Source: Paracrocinitomix mangrovi (GTDB lineage: Bacteria; Bacteroidota; Bacteroidia; Flavobacteriales_D; Crocinitomicaceae). From it: a DNA stretch of 64,000 nucleotides. A program made the translations under genes and the position numbers. The stretch lies in NCBI RefSeq assembly GCF_019740355.2, contig NZ_CP091819.1, positions 620,001 through 684,000 on the forward strand, read 5' to 3'. The notes below the pieces were generated by a model. It was not told the origin of the DNA and did no database searches. It was given only the letters and a program-made list of their open reading frames with translations. Of the stretch, positions 37,701 through 46,589 are shown piece by piece. Position 1 is the first letter of the stretch, and the number at the start of each line of letters is the position of its first letter.

Positions 37701-37960
37701 ACACCTACAAAGCATTAGGAATTGGTAAATTGATTGGTATGCCTGTTCCGGGAACAGGAACAGCCGTTTGGTGGGAAACAATGATAGATGGCAAAACTGT
37801 ATTTGGAATTCCGCAAGTAGGAATGAGATCGCAATCTGAAGGGTTCCTGGTTGAAAATCATGATTTGGAACCAGACATCAAGGTTAACAATGAGTATGGA
37901 GCATTCACCAAAGGAGATGATCAACAATTGAAAGCTGCAATTACAGAAATGATGAAATAA
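34745..37960 (+). CDS. secreted Tricorn-like S41 protease
   Basis: A 1071-residue exported serine protease of the Tricorn type. A signal peptide ends YSFGQ; TolB/PD40-type propeller repeats follow (SPDGNNIAF, SPDSKSIAFSSD, SPDGKEVAFLE) over ~25-540. A highly charged Lys/Glu/Asp linker (~558-590) leads to a second propeller part, a core helical domain, a PDZ domain (~810-880) and the S41 catalytic domain. The nucleophile is Ser979 in NYSDAHLFP and the His is His761 in GEVNASH, both aligned with the Tricorn triad. It likely degrades peptides in the periplasm. A TACATTTA -7-like box is at 34714-34721. Confidence 0.88.
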   Translation: MKNIFLAASLLFCGYSFGQPLWMRYPSISPDGNNIAFSYKGDLFVVNAKGGNAHQITSHKAHDFMPVWSPDSKSIAFSSDRHGNFDVFITSVDGGAPKRLTHHSSSDYVYSFTADGKNLLYGSTRTDDVNSVQFPTWVLSELYSVPVEGGRETQYLTITAEDVSFNKSGTKMLFHNRKGYEDPWRKHHTSSVTRDIVMYDVENKSYKMITDWSGEDRNPVWIDDNNFYFLSEKSGSFNIWKGTLDNPYGQQITNYKNNPVRFLSIASNGTLCYGFDGEIYTYANGTSTKLNIDIKKDDVHNESKIQHVASAGQFDVSSNGKEIAFIYRGEVFVTSIEYGTTKRITDTPEMERNVSFSPGGEALLYCGERNESWNIYQTKHKREGEKYFYNATLLEEEVLVNNGEETFQPKYSPDGKEVAFLENRVTLRVINLESKKIRTVLPAEYNYSYADGDQYYTWSPDSKWLAVEFFEFSRWSTDVGLVNASGKEKPINLTKSGYGSGGPKFAMDGEMVYYANGKHGLRAHGGWGNENDVEAVFLTEEAYQKFKLDKEEFELWQEEQKDKKKKEAKEDEDKKKDDKEDKEETAKELKIELEGLEDRKVRLTIHSSQMSDFLVDNEGTQLFYFARFEKGFNIWTTKFKENETKMLAKLNSSGGGMQFSKDEKTIYFNKSGALMKIDAKGGTPEPIAISSEMTLRPSEERSYMFYHAWRQLREKFYVEDLHGVDWDLYRKTYEKFLPHINNGYDFAEMLSELLGEVNASHTGARYRHRDTNGDQTASLCAFYDESFKGDGLKIVEIMKKGPLSKGSDKVKAGVIIEKIDGETIESNQNFYPMLNRKAGKKLLLSFYDPSTKERWDEIIEAASIGLEFELLYQRWVKICETTVDELSNGELGYVHIRGMSSGSYRDLFDKALGEYHEKKALIVDTRFNGGGWLHDDLATFLSGKLYMSFEPRGQKNMGGEPIFKWQKPSCVLMSEGNYSDAHLFPYTYKALGIGKLIGMPVPGTGTAVWWETMIDGKTVFGIPQVGMRSQSEGFLVENHDLEPDIKVNNEYGAFTKGDDQQLKAAITEMMK

Positions 37961-37962
37961 AA

Positions 37963-38733
37963 GTGAAAAATCAAAGCATCAAATATGCCCTAATTGGAGT
38001 ACTGCTGCTTATTGGTTTATCTATTACTGTTTCATCTTGTAAATCGGGAAAAGTTAAATCTTATCACAACATTGGTGACCCAAGATTAGACTTGAGCAGG
38101 AAGTATCTCAAAGAAGTTCCTGAATTTGTTTTTAGCAGGAAGGATTTAAAAGTATTGAACCTGCATAACAACAAGCTCAATACCCTTCCACCTGAAATTG
38201 GTCAACTTACCAACTTGGAAAGACTGATTGTATCAAGAAATGATTTAGTCTCCATTCCTAAAGAGATAGGACAACTTAAAAAACTGAGAAAGTTATCTTT
38301 AAAAGCTAACAAACTAACTGTTATTCCTCCTGAAATTGGTCAATTGGATAGTTTGGAAGAACTTTGGCTCAGCTTTAATAATTTAAAGCAATTGCCGGAT
38401 GAAATTTGCAATCTAAAAAATCTTAGTCATTTATATCTTGAATACAATGAACTCCAAAAGTTGCCGGATAGTCTGGGGAAACTAAACGGAATGATTCATT
38501 TAGTTGTAGGCAGAAACCAATTAACTGAACTTCCTGCTTCATTTTACAATTTGAGAAAACTAAATATTCTAGACCTATCTATGGCGGGCCCACAACTTAG
38601 AATAGATCAAGCTATTTGTCAAATGTGGAAGTTAGAAACCTTGTACATTGACAGACCCAATTTGGATTTTGCTCCCAGATGTCTTGAAATAAGATCAAGA
38701 TCTAATCCAAGGTTCACTATAATAATTAAGTAA
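37963..38733 (+). CDS. leucine-rich-repeat lipoprotein
   Basis: 256 residues starting at GTG two bases after the protease stop. The signal ends in ITVSSC|KSG, a plausible lipobox. Residues ~45-225 are about seven leucine-rich repeats of the 23-residue bacterial type (LPPEIGQLTNLERLIVSRNDL and similar, with LxxLxLxxN). Such repeats bind proteins. Tight linkage to the Tricorn-like protease suggests joint expression; whether it is an inhibitor, adaptor or surface adhesin cannot be told. Its stop codon abuts the stop of the convergent gene with no gap. Confidence 0.8.
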   Translation: MKNQSIKYALIGVLLLIGLSITVSSCKSGKVKSYHNIGDPRLDLSRKYLKEVPEFVFSRKDLKVLNLHNNKLNTLPPEIGQLTNLERLIVSRNDLVSIPKEIGQLKKLRKLSLKANKLTVIPPEIGQLDSLEELWLSFNNLKQLPDEICNLKNLSHLYLEYNELQKLPDSLGKLNGMIHLVVGRNQLTELPASFYNLRKLNILDLSMAGPQLRIDQAICQMWKLETLYIDRPNLDFAPRCLEIRSRSNPRFTIIIK

Positions 38734-39276
38734 TCAGATGTTTTTAGTTCCGGGTGTGGATTGATTTGTATATACCCATTTATCAGCACCATCTTCTTCC
38801 CTACACTTGCAATTCGAATCTTCTGATGTAGAGTCATACACATGCTGATCTATTAATTTTCCGTCATAATATATACTAATGGATTCACCTTTGGATGACA
38901 ATTTAAAATTGGTGTGAATTTCATTTGAAAAAGTATCCTTTCCATCACAGAATATCACAATATGTTCACCAGATTCAATTTTAACCTCCGGTAATATGTA
39001 TTTTTCAATCTTAGTTGGATTATCGGTTAAGCTCCACTTGCCTTCTGTTAAATAGATATCATTTTCTGTTGGATTATAGATCTCAAACCAATCTGACTTT
39101 TTACCAAATTCATTTTCCAAATCAGATTTGTAGCACAATTCATTAATTACCAAACTACCAGAATCAATGTGTTGTTCAACCAGCTGTTTGGTTTCAACAG
39201 GAACGTTTTTATCTTCTTCACAACTTAAAAACAATAGGTTTCCTAAGGCAAGCACAAATATTAACTTCATTTTCAT
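38734..39276 (-). CDS. lamin-tail-domain lipoprotein
   Basis: 180 residues with a lipobox (LGNLLFLSC|EED) followed at once by acidic residues, as in surface-exported Bacteroidota lipoproteins. Residues ~40-165 form a lamin tail domain (LTD): SLVINELCY, DWFEIYNPTENDIYL and WSLTDNPTK are the diagnostic strands. LTD modules occur in secreted nucleases and surface proteins, but no catalytic domain is attached here. A degenerate box GAACTTTG ends 4 bases before the start. Confidence 0.75.
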   Translation of the reverse strand: MKMKLIFVLALGNLLFLSCEEDKNVPVETKQLVEQHIDSGSLVINELCYKSDLENEFGKKSDWFEIYNPTENDIYLTEGKWSLTDNPTKIEKYILPEVKIESGEHIVIFCDGKDTFSNEIHTNFKLSSKGESISIYYDGKLIDQHVYDSTSEDSNCKCREEDGADKWVYTNQSTPGTKNI

Positions 39277-39335
39277 AAAGCAAAGTTCCAGCCTTTGTGT
39301 TAACCATATATGAAGTGATTTTTACGAAATCGAAA

Positions 39336-39980
39336 TTATTTCGCAGTATCTTTTAACATTGGAACAAATCTGAATTTACCATAAGATCTCCTACTAACTT
39401 CTCCGTTTGAATCTTTCGTAAGTAGAATCATTTCCTGGGTATTGCCGGCTCCTAATGGAATAACCATCTTCCCTCCTATTTTTAATTGTTCTACCAATTT
39501 TTCAGGGATATGTGGTGCTCCACATGTGATCAAAATTCTATCAAACGGTGCATAAACTTCCCACCCTTCAAATCCATCACCATACTTCAATTTGGGATTA
39601 TAACGCAACTTTTCAATAAGCGGCTTTGCTTTCAGAAAAAGCTCTCTTTGTCTTTCTATTGAAAAAACCTTTGCTCCTAATTCACATAATACGGAAGTTT
39701 GAAAACCAGAACCGGTTCCAATTTCCAGTACTTTCATTCCTTTTTGAACATCTAATAATTGCGTTTGAAAAGCAACTGTATAGGGTTGAGAAATAGTTTG
39801 TCCTGCTCCAATTTGAAAGGCAATGTCAGAATAGGCTTGTTGCACAAATGAGGTATCTAAAAAATAGTGTCTTGGTATAACCATGAAGGCATCCAATATT
39901 CTTTCATCAGTAATATCCTTTGAACGCAATTCATCAACTAACTGCTTTCTTAAACCCTTATGTCTGAAATTATCTTCCAT
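39336..39980 (-). CDS. pcm: protein-L-isoaspartate O-methyltransferase
   Basis: Repairs isoaspartyl residues in aged proteins using SAM. 214 residues from this start. Motifs: IPRHYFLD, the AFQIGAGQTISQPYTVA segment of the active site, SAM motif VLEIGTGSGFQT, and GKMVIPLGAG near the end. The in-frame ATG at 40007 would add nine residues, but the exact -7 box TACTTTTG on the minus strand (39986-39993) lies inside that extension, 5 bases before ATG 39980. The transcript is therefore probably leaderless from 39980, where the family also starts. Confidence 0.92.
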   Translation of the reverse strand: MEDNFRHKGLRKQLVDELRSKDITDERILDAFMVIPRHYFLDTSFVQQAYSDIAFQIGAGQTISQPYTVAFQTQLLDVQKGMKVLEIGTGSGFQTSVLCELGAKVFSIERQRELFLKAKPLIEKLRYNPKLKYGDGFEGWEVYAPFDRILITCGAPHIPEKLVEQLKIGGKMVIPLGAGNTQEMILLTKDSNGEVSRRSYGKFRFVPMLKDTAK

Positions 39981-40121
39981 TACTGCAAAAGTAGCAGCTA
40001 AACACATTAATTCATTTCAAAACTTCATTGATTAATTAACAATTTAATTTTAGCATTTTAAATTTTTCTCAACGACTAAACATTTGAGATCGTCTTCATG
40101 ATATATTTATTATCTTAGATA

Positions 40122-43100
40122 TTGATGCATCTTAAATCTAAACTGCTACTCTATTTTACTATTGTCTCACTGTTGGTTTTTACCTCATGTGGAAAAGGTG
40201 CGTCAAATCAAAATGATTCATTGATAGAAGAATCAGAACTTGTTTCAACAGTCATTAAAAATGATTCCTTAATATCTATTAAACCATTTTTAATAGACAA
40301 TGATTCAATACCTCCAGTTAAAATTGTGAAGGCTAATGAACCACATTACAATAAGGCTCATAAAAACATAGTTGCGGTAAACGAACCTATTTTACAGGTA
40401 CTTTCTACCTCTCTTCCCCATTTTTCTATTGGTCAAGATGGTGTACTAGAACCTGAAGTTGAAAAGGCTGACGGTAAAATGGTTAAGGGAGGATACAATA
40501 GACCACAGGCTGCATCACAGTTTGATTACAAAGACGCAGCTTCATATAACATCAAAGGAATAGATGTAGATCAAGGATTGAACTCTTCTTATATCATGGA
40601 TATTATTGAAGATAAAAGAGGAAACATTTGGTTTGCTACATGGACAGCCGGAGTAACAATGTATAATGGAAGGTCTTTCATCATGTTTGATGAAAACAAA
40701 GGAATGGTATCAAACTACATTTGGTCAATTTTTGAAGACAGAGAAGGAAATATTTGGTTTGGTTCAGATGGTTCAGGGGCTTCTGTTTATAATGGACACG
40801 ATTTTATAAAGTTTAATTACAACTCTCCGCTCAATCAACGATTAGTTTTTGATATCACTGAAGATAAGGATGGAAATATATGGATGGCAACGAATGATGG
40901 GCTCACCAAATTTGATGGAGAATATTTTTACACTTATCGAGAAGAGCAAGGTTTAGGCGGTAATACAGTAACAAATGTCATTGTAAGTGAAAAAGGTGAC
41001 ATATGGGTTACGGTTGATGGTGCCGGTGTAAACCGCTTTGATGGAGAAGGTTTTACTCATTACACTACTAATGAGGGATTAATTTCAGATAACACCACCG
41101 TAATTTTTGAAGATGATGAAGAAAATATTTGGATAGGAACTTCTGATGCCGGTTTGTGCAGATATGATGGATATACATTCATAACTTACCAAGAGGAGAT
41201 GGGGCTTCCTAATAATTTTGTAAAGTCAATTACTCAGGATAGTCAAGGTAATTTATGGATTGGAACAGAAGGTGGTGGGGCTTGTAGATTCAATCGTTTT
41301 GACTTTAAACATTTTACAAAATCAGAGGGAATGAGTAACAATTCTATCTGGTCTATTCTAGAAGATTCTGATGGTAACATTTGGTTCGGAACTTTTGGAG
41401 CGGGAGCAAATGTTTACAATGAAAGCTCCTTTGAAAACTATACAGAATATCAAGGCCTCAATAATCACCTGGTTAGATATATTGTTCAAGACAGAAAAGA
41501 CAATTTATGGTTTGCATCTAACAGAGGAATCAGTAAATATGATGGAGATAGTTTTTGGCATTACACTGAAGAGCAAGGCGTTCCGCTAAATCATGTGCGT
41601 AACATGTTGATTGATAAAAATGGAGATTTTTGGTTGGGAACCGGAGGAAATGGAGTTGCCCGTTTTGACGGCACCAATTTCTATCATTATAATTCTGAAA
41701 ATGGCTTGTGTGGCGATTTTATCCTGGCTCTCTTTGAAGATAGAACTGGTAATATTTGGATTGGAACTGCGGAAGGTGGAGTTACTAAATTTGATGGTGA
41801 ACACTTTTCTCATATTACAGAAGAACAAGGCTTAGCCAATAACACAGTTCATTCTATTACTCAAGATACTGCAGGCAACATGTATTTTGGTACCAAAATA
41901 GGTGGTTTGGATGTCTATGACGGTAAAAACATCCGCAATATATCTGCTAAAGATGGTCTGGTTGAAAACTCAGTGATCTCATTACATGTGGCCCATGATG
42001 GAAGTATATGGGCAGGTTCAGAAGGATATGGAATAAATCATATAATTGGTGACACCATTTACCAATATGTGATGGAAGGTGGAAATAGCCATAATATTAT
42101 TTGGTCAATAGTTGAAGACAACAATAACAATTTGTGGTTAGGTACAGAAAGAGGATTAAATAAACTCAGTTTTGATGATGAAAATCACGTTTCAATAACC
42201 AATTACGGCAAAGAAGATGGATTAAAAGGATCTGATTTTTACCCTGCTTCAGCATACCTAGATGCTCAAAATAGAATTTGGTGGGGAACAGGTAAAGCCA
42301 TGGCAATGTTAGATCTTAACAAGTTTGAAGAAAACAAAAAAGCCCCTAGAGTATTACTTACAGATCTACAGCTAGAACAGACTTTTGTAGATTTCAGAAG
42401 ATTGGAAGATTCTATAGATCAGGGCAAAAGCTATTTTATTGATAAAGAAAGAGAACTTGATTTAAGCAAAATCTCATTTACGGATGTAGAAGCTTTTTCA
42501 AACTGTCCTAAAAAACTTGAGTTACCTTACTACTTAAATCACTTAACCTTTTACTTTTCAGGTATAGATTGGTCCGCTCCTCATAAAGTGAAATACCAAT
42601 ACATGCTACAAGGCTTGGACAATGGATGGAGACCCATTACTTCTAACAACTGGGCAGTTTACAGTAATACTCCGAGTGGTGAATATATTTTCAAGGTTAG
42701 AGCAATTGGAGATGCAAACGAATGGAGCGAAATTTCTTCCTATGCAGTGATAATCCATCCACCATGGTGGAATACCAAATGGGCATATATTTTATACTTC
42801 TTGCTAGGTTTATTCTCTATTTATATGGTAATAAGATACAGAACCCAATCCTTATTGAAGAAAAAGGAAGTTCTTGAACGTCAGGTTACCATCAGAACAG
42901 CAGAGGTGGTTCAACAAAAAGAAATTGTAGAAAAGAAAAACAAAGAGATTACCTCTTCAATCACTTATGCAAAAAGGATTCAAAATGCTATTCTACCATC
43001 AAAGACTTTGATTGATCAAAATATTCCAAATTCATTCTTTATCTACATTCCTAAGGACATTGTGGCAGGAGATTTTTATTGGTTGGATGCCATTAATGAG

Positions 43101-43694
43101 GACGAAATTCTTGTTGCCGCCGCCGACTGCACAGGCCATGGTGTACCGGGAGCAATGGTATCCGTAGTTTGTAACAACGCATTAAATCGTGCAGTAAGAG
43201 AGTTTAAGCTAAGTAGCCCTGCTGATATTTTAAATAAAACCAGAGAATTGGTAATAAAAACGTTTGAAGCTTCTGTAACTGAAGTTAATGACGGAATGGA
43301 TATTGCCTTGGTTAAATACAACAAGAAAACAAAAGAATTGGCTTATTGTGGAGCGAATAATGACATGTATTTAGTTCGCGCAAACAAAACCTTGGAGATT
43401 ATACCTTCCAATAAAATGCCGGTAGGTAGATACCTTAAAAACAAAGATTTTATTGAGCATTCAATTCAATTAGAAAAAGGAGATACATTCTACCTATTCA
43501 CTGATGGATATGCAGATCAATTTGGCGGACCACACTACAAGAAATTCAAGTATTCTGCATTTAAGGACACTATTGTAGAAATGAATGAATTGCCTTTAGA
43601 AAAGCAAGCAGAACATTTAGTAAACACACTCAAAGATTGGATGGGAACCTACGATCAAATTGACGACATATGTGTAATTGGAGTGAAAGTATAA
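40122..43694 (+). CDS. two-component-regulator-propeller sensor with PP2C (SpoIIE) phosphatase output
   Basis: A 1190-residue membrane sensor. The N-terminus is a lipoprotein-like signal (LLVFTSC|GKG). Residues ~150-740 hold about 14 Reg_prop repeats (pattern NIWFGT..GG...Y.G..F), enough for two seven-blade propellers. A Y_Y_Y domain follows (~800-885), one transmembrane helix (KWAYILYFLLGLFSIYMVI), a coiled coil, then a SpoIIE-type PP2C Ser/Thr phosphatase (GDFYWLD, DCTGHGVPGAMVS, FTDGYADQFGG, DDICVIGVKV at the end). Most relatives end in a histidine kinase; here the output is a phosphatase that would act on an anti-sigma antagonist or similar partner. A TATATTTA box at 40102-40109 implies a very short leader. 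Confidence 0.88.
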   Translation: MMHLKSKLLLYFTIVSLLVFTSCGKGASNQNDSLIEESELVSTVIKNDSLISIKPFLIDNDSIPPVKIVKANEPHYNKAHKNIVAVNEPILQVLSTSLPHFSIGQDGVLEPEVEKADGKMVKGGYNRPQAASQFDYKDAASYNIKGIDVDQGLNSSYIMDIIEDKRGNIWFATWTAGVTMYNGRSFIMFDENKGMVSNYIWSIFEDREGNIWFGSDGSGASVYNGHDFIKFNYNSPLNQRLVFDITEDKDGNIWMATNDGLTKFDGEYFYTYREEQGLGGNTVTNVIVSEKGDIWVTVDGAGVNRFDGEGFTHYTTNEGLISDNTTVIFEDDEENIWIGTSDAGLCRYDGYTFITYQEEMGLPNNFVKSITQDSQGNLWIGTEGGGACRFNRFDFKHFTKSEGMSNNSIWSILEDSDGNIWFGTFGAGANVYNESSFENYTEYQGLNNHLVRYIVQDRKDNLWFASNRGISKYDGDSFWHYTEEQGVPLNHVRNMLIDKNGDFWLGTGGNGVARFDGTNFYHYNSENGLCGDFILALFEDRTGNIWIGTAEGGVTKFDGEHFSHITEEQGLANNTVHSITQDTAGNMYFGTKIGGLDVYDGKNIRNISAKDGLVENSVISLHVAHDGSIWAGSEGYGINHIIGDTIYQYVMEGGNSHNIIWSIVEDNNNNLWLGTERGLNKLSFDDENHVSITNYGKEDGLKGSDFYPASAYLDAQNRIWWGTGKAMAMLDLNKFEENKKAPRVLLTDLQLEQTFVDFRRLEDSIDQGKSYFIDKERELDLSKISFTDVEAFSNCPKKLELPYYLNHLTFYFSGIDWSAPHKVKYQYMLQGLDNGWRPITSNNWAVYSNTPSGEYIFKVRAIGDANEWSEISSYAVIIHPPWWNTKWAYILYFLLGLFSIYMVIRYRTQSLLKKKEVLERQVTIRTAEVVQQKEIVEKKNKEITSSITYAKRIQNAILPSKTLIDQNIPNSFFIYIPKDIVAGDFYWLDAINEDEILVAAADCTGHGVPGAMVSVVCNNALNRAVREFKLSSPADILNKTRELVIKTFEASVTEVNDGMDIALVKYNKKTKELAYCGANNDMYLVRANKTLEIIPSNKMPVGRYLKNKDFIEHSIQLEKGDTFYLFTDGYADQFGGPHYKKFKYSAFKDTIVEMNELPLEKQAEHLVNTLKDWMGTYDQIDDICVIGVKV

Positions 43695-43804
43695 TTTCAT
43701 TGGAGGAAATTCACGGGCGCCTTTGAAAATGAACAAGTATGGCTCGATAAATCGACGACATTTGCGTCATTGGAGTGAAGGTATAATTTCAAAGGAGGAA
43801 ATTT
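43695..43804 (+). pseudogene. 3' remnant of a second PP2C phosphatase gene
   Basis: Downstream of the sensor-phosphatase stop, 43754-43786 again encodes DDICVIGVKV and a stop, but with different codons (ATT/ATA, TGC/TGT, GTC/GTA, AAG/AAA). The identity continues past the stop (both copies have ATAATTTCA..GGAGGAAATT). Upstream of it, 43717-43740 reads GAFENEQV, the usual PP2C pre-terminal sequence, but about 14 bases disrupt the frame between EQV and DDI. I read this as the eroded end of a former tandem paralogue, left by deletion or recombination. Confidence 0.6.
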
Positions 43805-43856
43805 AAGAACATAATTTTAAAACAGTTCTATTGTAATGTATCTTCAGTCTTTTCTT

Positions 43857-43864
43857 TAATTTTG
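43857..43864 (+). promoter_or_regulatory. EamA gene promoter -7 box
   Basis: Exact TAATTTTG, with a TTG at 43831-43833 as possible -33 element (23-base spacer). It ends 7 bases before the GTG start at 43872, so transcription should begin at or next to the start codon (leaderless mRNA). Confidence 0.55.
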
Positions 43865-43871
43865 CCGTCCT

Positions 43872-44786
43872 GTGTACAAAGGGATATTATACATGTTGTT
43901 GTCTTCGTTCTGTTTTGCGTTGATCAACATTTGCGTCAAAATTTTATCCAATTCAAACCACGCTTTAGATAAGTTTGGAGATGTTTTTAGCAACATCCAG
44001 GAATACCCTCCACAGGAATTGGTATTATTTAGATCTATCATTTCATTAACCATTTGTATTGCTATCATTAGAGCTAAAAAAATCCCGTTTTTCGGAAATA
44101 ATAAAAAATGGCTCTTAATAAGAGGTGCAGCAGGAGCAACGGCATTGACTTTGTTTTTTGTAACACTTCAAAATCTACCATTAGCCATTGCTACAACAGT
44201 TCAATATCTTTCTCCTGTTTTTACAATCATTTTCGCCATTTATCTGCAAAAAGAAAAAGTTTTTCCTGTTCAGTGGTTATTTTTTTTAATCTCCTTTTCT
44301 GGGATAGCTATAATTGGTTTTGTAAAAGAAAGTGATTTGTCTGTAAATCCTTTATGGGTATTGGTTGGATTAACTTCTGCTGTAATTTCCGGAATCGCTT
44401 ACAATGCAATAATGAAATGTAGAGATACAGACCAACCTATCACCATTGTTATGTATTTTCCACTGGTAGCAACACCGGTTATGCTTATCTTATGTCTTAC
44501 TTTAGGATATGTTATACCACAAGGTATTGAATGGGTGCTGTTGATCGCAATCGGAATTTTAACTCAAATTGCACAAGTCACCATGACAAGAGCTTTTCAT
44601 GCAGATTCTGCAGCTCGAGTTTCACCAGTTAAATATGTGGGAGCGATTTATGCTGTAGCTGCAGGATTCTTCATATTTAATGAAGAATTAGGACTTATAT
44701 CCAGCATTGGAATAATCTTGGTGCTAACAGGAGTTTTGCTGAACACTTTCGTAAAACTAAAGCGTCAAGAGAAATTTAGTTCATAA
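43872..44786 (+). CDS. EamA/DMT-family transporter
   Basis: A 304-residue inner-membrane protein with about ten hydrophobic helices in two EamA halves (the second begins near LVGLTSAVISGIAYNAIMK). Such proteins export or import small metabolites; the substrate is not predictable. The start is GTG at 43872: the family-typical KGILYMLLSSFCFALINI begins at once, and the promoter box ends 7 bases upstream. The 3' end overlaps the convergent ABC transporter gene by 22 bases. Confidence 0.85.
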   Translation: MYKGILYMLLSSFCFALINICVKILSNSNHALDKFGDVFSNIQEYPPQELVLFRSIISLTICIAIIRAKKIPFFGNNKKWLLIRGAAGATALTLFFVTLQNLPLAIATTVQYLSPVFTIIFAIYLQKEKVFPVQWLFFLISFSGIAIIGFVKESDLSVNPLWVLVGLTSAVISGIAYNAIMKCRDTDQPITIVMYFPLVATPVMLILCLTLGYVIPQGIEWVLLIAIGILTQIAQVTMTRAFHADSAARVSPVKYVGAIYAVAAGFFIFNEELGLISSIGIILVLTGVLLNTFVKLKRQEKFSS

Positions 44787-46582
44787 AGCTTTTTATACTG
44801 TCCGCCTTTATCTAGTAACTCCTGGTGAGTACCACTCTCCAATATTTTACCATCATTGATTACAACAATTTTATCAGAGTTAACGATCGTTGATAATCTA
44901 TGAGCAATTATTATTGAAGTTCTTCCTTTTTGAAGTTCAGAAGTAGCTTTTTGAATCATTTCTTCTGACTCAGAATCAACACTGGCAGTAGCTTCATCCA
45001 GAATTAAAATTTTAGGATCATAGACATATGCACGAATGAAAGAAATCAACTGCTTTTGACCTACAGATAAAACTCCTCCTCTTTCTCTCACATTATAATC
45101 GTATCCACCAGGTAAACTCATAATAAAATCATGTGCACCAACCTTTTTTGCTGCCTCTTCTACCCTTTCTCTACTTATACTCTCATCTCTCAATGTAATG
45201 TTATTGTAGATGGTATCCGAGAATAAAAACACATCTTGCAAAACAACAGCTACACTTTTACGCAATGTATTTAGCTCAATGTCTCTAATTGAATGATCAC
45301 CGATCTTAAGTTCTCCTTTTTGGAATTCGTAAAACCTTGTTAAAAGATTAATAATTGTTGACTTCCCTGCCCCAGTTGCTCCTACAAGTGCAACAGATTG
45401 ACCAGGCTCAACTCTCATTGTAATCCCTTTCAATACCCAATCTTCATCATTATAAGCAAACCAAATATCATTGAAGTCAATTGGCACTGCAAAGTCAACA
45501 TCAGTCAAGGTTCCGTTATCATCAATATGCTCTTGTCTATCCAGGATCTCAAAAACTCGCTCTGCCCTTACCATTCCTCTTTGAAGAATATTAAACCTAT
45601 CCGCCATTTGCCTAATTGGGCGATACAATTTGTAGATTAATAAAATGAATGCGAAAATCACACCGTAGGTTCCTGCAATTGCCTCTTTTCCTCCATCTAA
45701 TTGAAGAATTGACCAAAATATCACTGCAGCTATTGATAATGAAGCCAAAAGCTCAACTACAGGAAAGAAAATTGAATTGGCTAAAATAGCATCTAAATGA
45801 GCCTGCCTATGATCTGCATTAATTACCCTAAAAGTAGCTGCTTCTCTCTTTGACCTACTGAACAATTGCACGATCGTCATTCCGGAAATGTGCTCTTGAA
45901 CAAATGTGTTAAGTTTGGTTACCTGCGTTCTTTCTTTTTGGAAAGAAAGTTTCATGGCTCTGGCAAAAATTCTAGTAGAAATAATGAGTAACGGTATCGG
46001 AATCAGGGTCAATAAAGTTAACTCCCAACTCATAGCTAACATGGCACCCAAAATGACAATCAATCTTATCAAATCACCAAGAATATTAATAAAACCTGTA
46101 GAAAATACTTCTGCTACAGCTTCAATATCACTTACCATCCTTGTTACTACAACTCCATTTGGTGTTCTGTCAAAGTACTTTAGGTTAAAAGAATTGAGAT
46201 GTTTGTAAAGTCTGATACGCATATCTCTAATAATGGATTGCCCCAATAAAGCCCCTAAATATGTTGAGAAAAAGGTTAAAAAACCCTCCAAAAACAAAAG
46301 GATAATCACAAATATTGTCCAGGTCCAAAGTTGTTTTGAAACATCTGTATCCGGCTGAATAGTGTACATAAACTGCTGCACTCCATCCCATGAAGCATCT
46401 GCTCCTTCCCCAATCACAAATCTATTCACCATCTCTTTAATCATTAATGGTTGCGCAACACCAATAAAAGCCATTAAAACTATTATTATCAGTGATGAAA
46501 TAGATACAGTGGGATGCTCTTTAAAATAGTTAAAGAGTCTTTTAGCCAGATCAAAATTAAATTTCTTCTTTTCTTCAGACAT
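44765..46582 (-). CDS. ABC-type exporter (MsbA/SmdA-like half-transporter)
   Basis: 605 residues: a six-helix ABC transmembrane domain (~20-330) with the TPNGVVVTRMVSDIEAV coupling segment, and a nucleotide-binding domain with Walker A GATGAGKST, Q-loop VVLQDVFLFS, signature LSVGQ (in place of LSGGQ), Walker B ILILDEATASVD and the switch AHRLS. It would act as a dimer to export lipids or drugs. The LSVGQ form is common in one branch of these exporters. The -7 box TAATTTTG on the minus strand (46590-46597) ends 7 bases before the ATG, implying a leaderless mRNA. Confidence 0.92.
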   Translation of the reverse strand: MSEEKKKFNFDLAKRLFNYFKEHPTVSISSLIIIVLMAFIGVAQPLMIKEMVNRFVIGEGADASWDGVQQFMYTIQPDTDVSKQLWTWTIFVIILLFLEGFLTFFSTYLGALLGQSIIRDMRIRLYKHLNSFNLKYFDRTPNGVVVTRMVSDIEAVAEVFSTGFINILGDLIRLIVILGAMLAMSWELTLLTLIPIPLLIISTRIFARAMKLSFQKERTQVTKLNTFVQEHISGMTIVQLFSRSKREAATFRVINADHRQAHLDAILANSIFFPVVELLASLSIAAVIFWSILQLDGGKEAIAGTYGVIFAFILLIYKLYRPIRQMADRFNILQRGMVRAERVFEILDRQEHIDDNGTLTDVDFAVPIDFNDIWFAYNDEDWVLKGITMRVEPGQSVALVGATGAGKSTIINLLTRFYEFQKGELKIGDHSIRDIELNTLRKSVAVVLQDVFLFSDTIYNNITLRDESISRERVEEAAKKVGAHDFIMSLPGGYDYNVRERGGVLSVGQKQLISFIRAYVYDPKILILDEATASVDSESEEMIQKATSELQKGRTSIIIAHRLSTIVNSDKIVVINDGKILESGTHQELLDKGGQYKKLYELNFS

Positions 46583-46589
46583 TGAGGTG

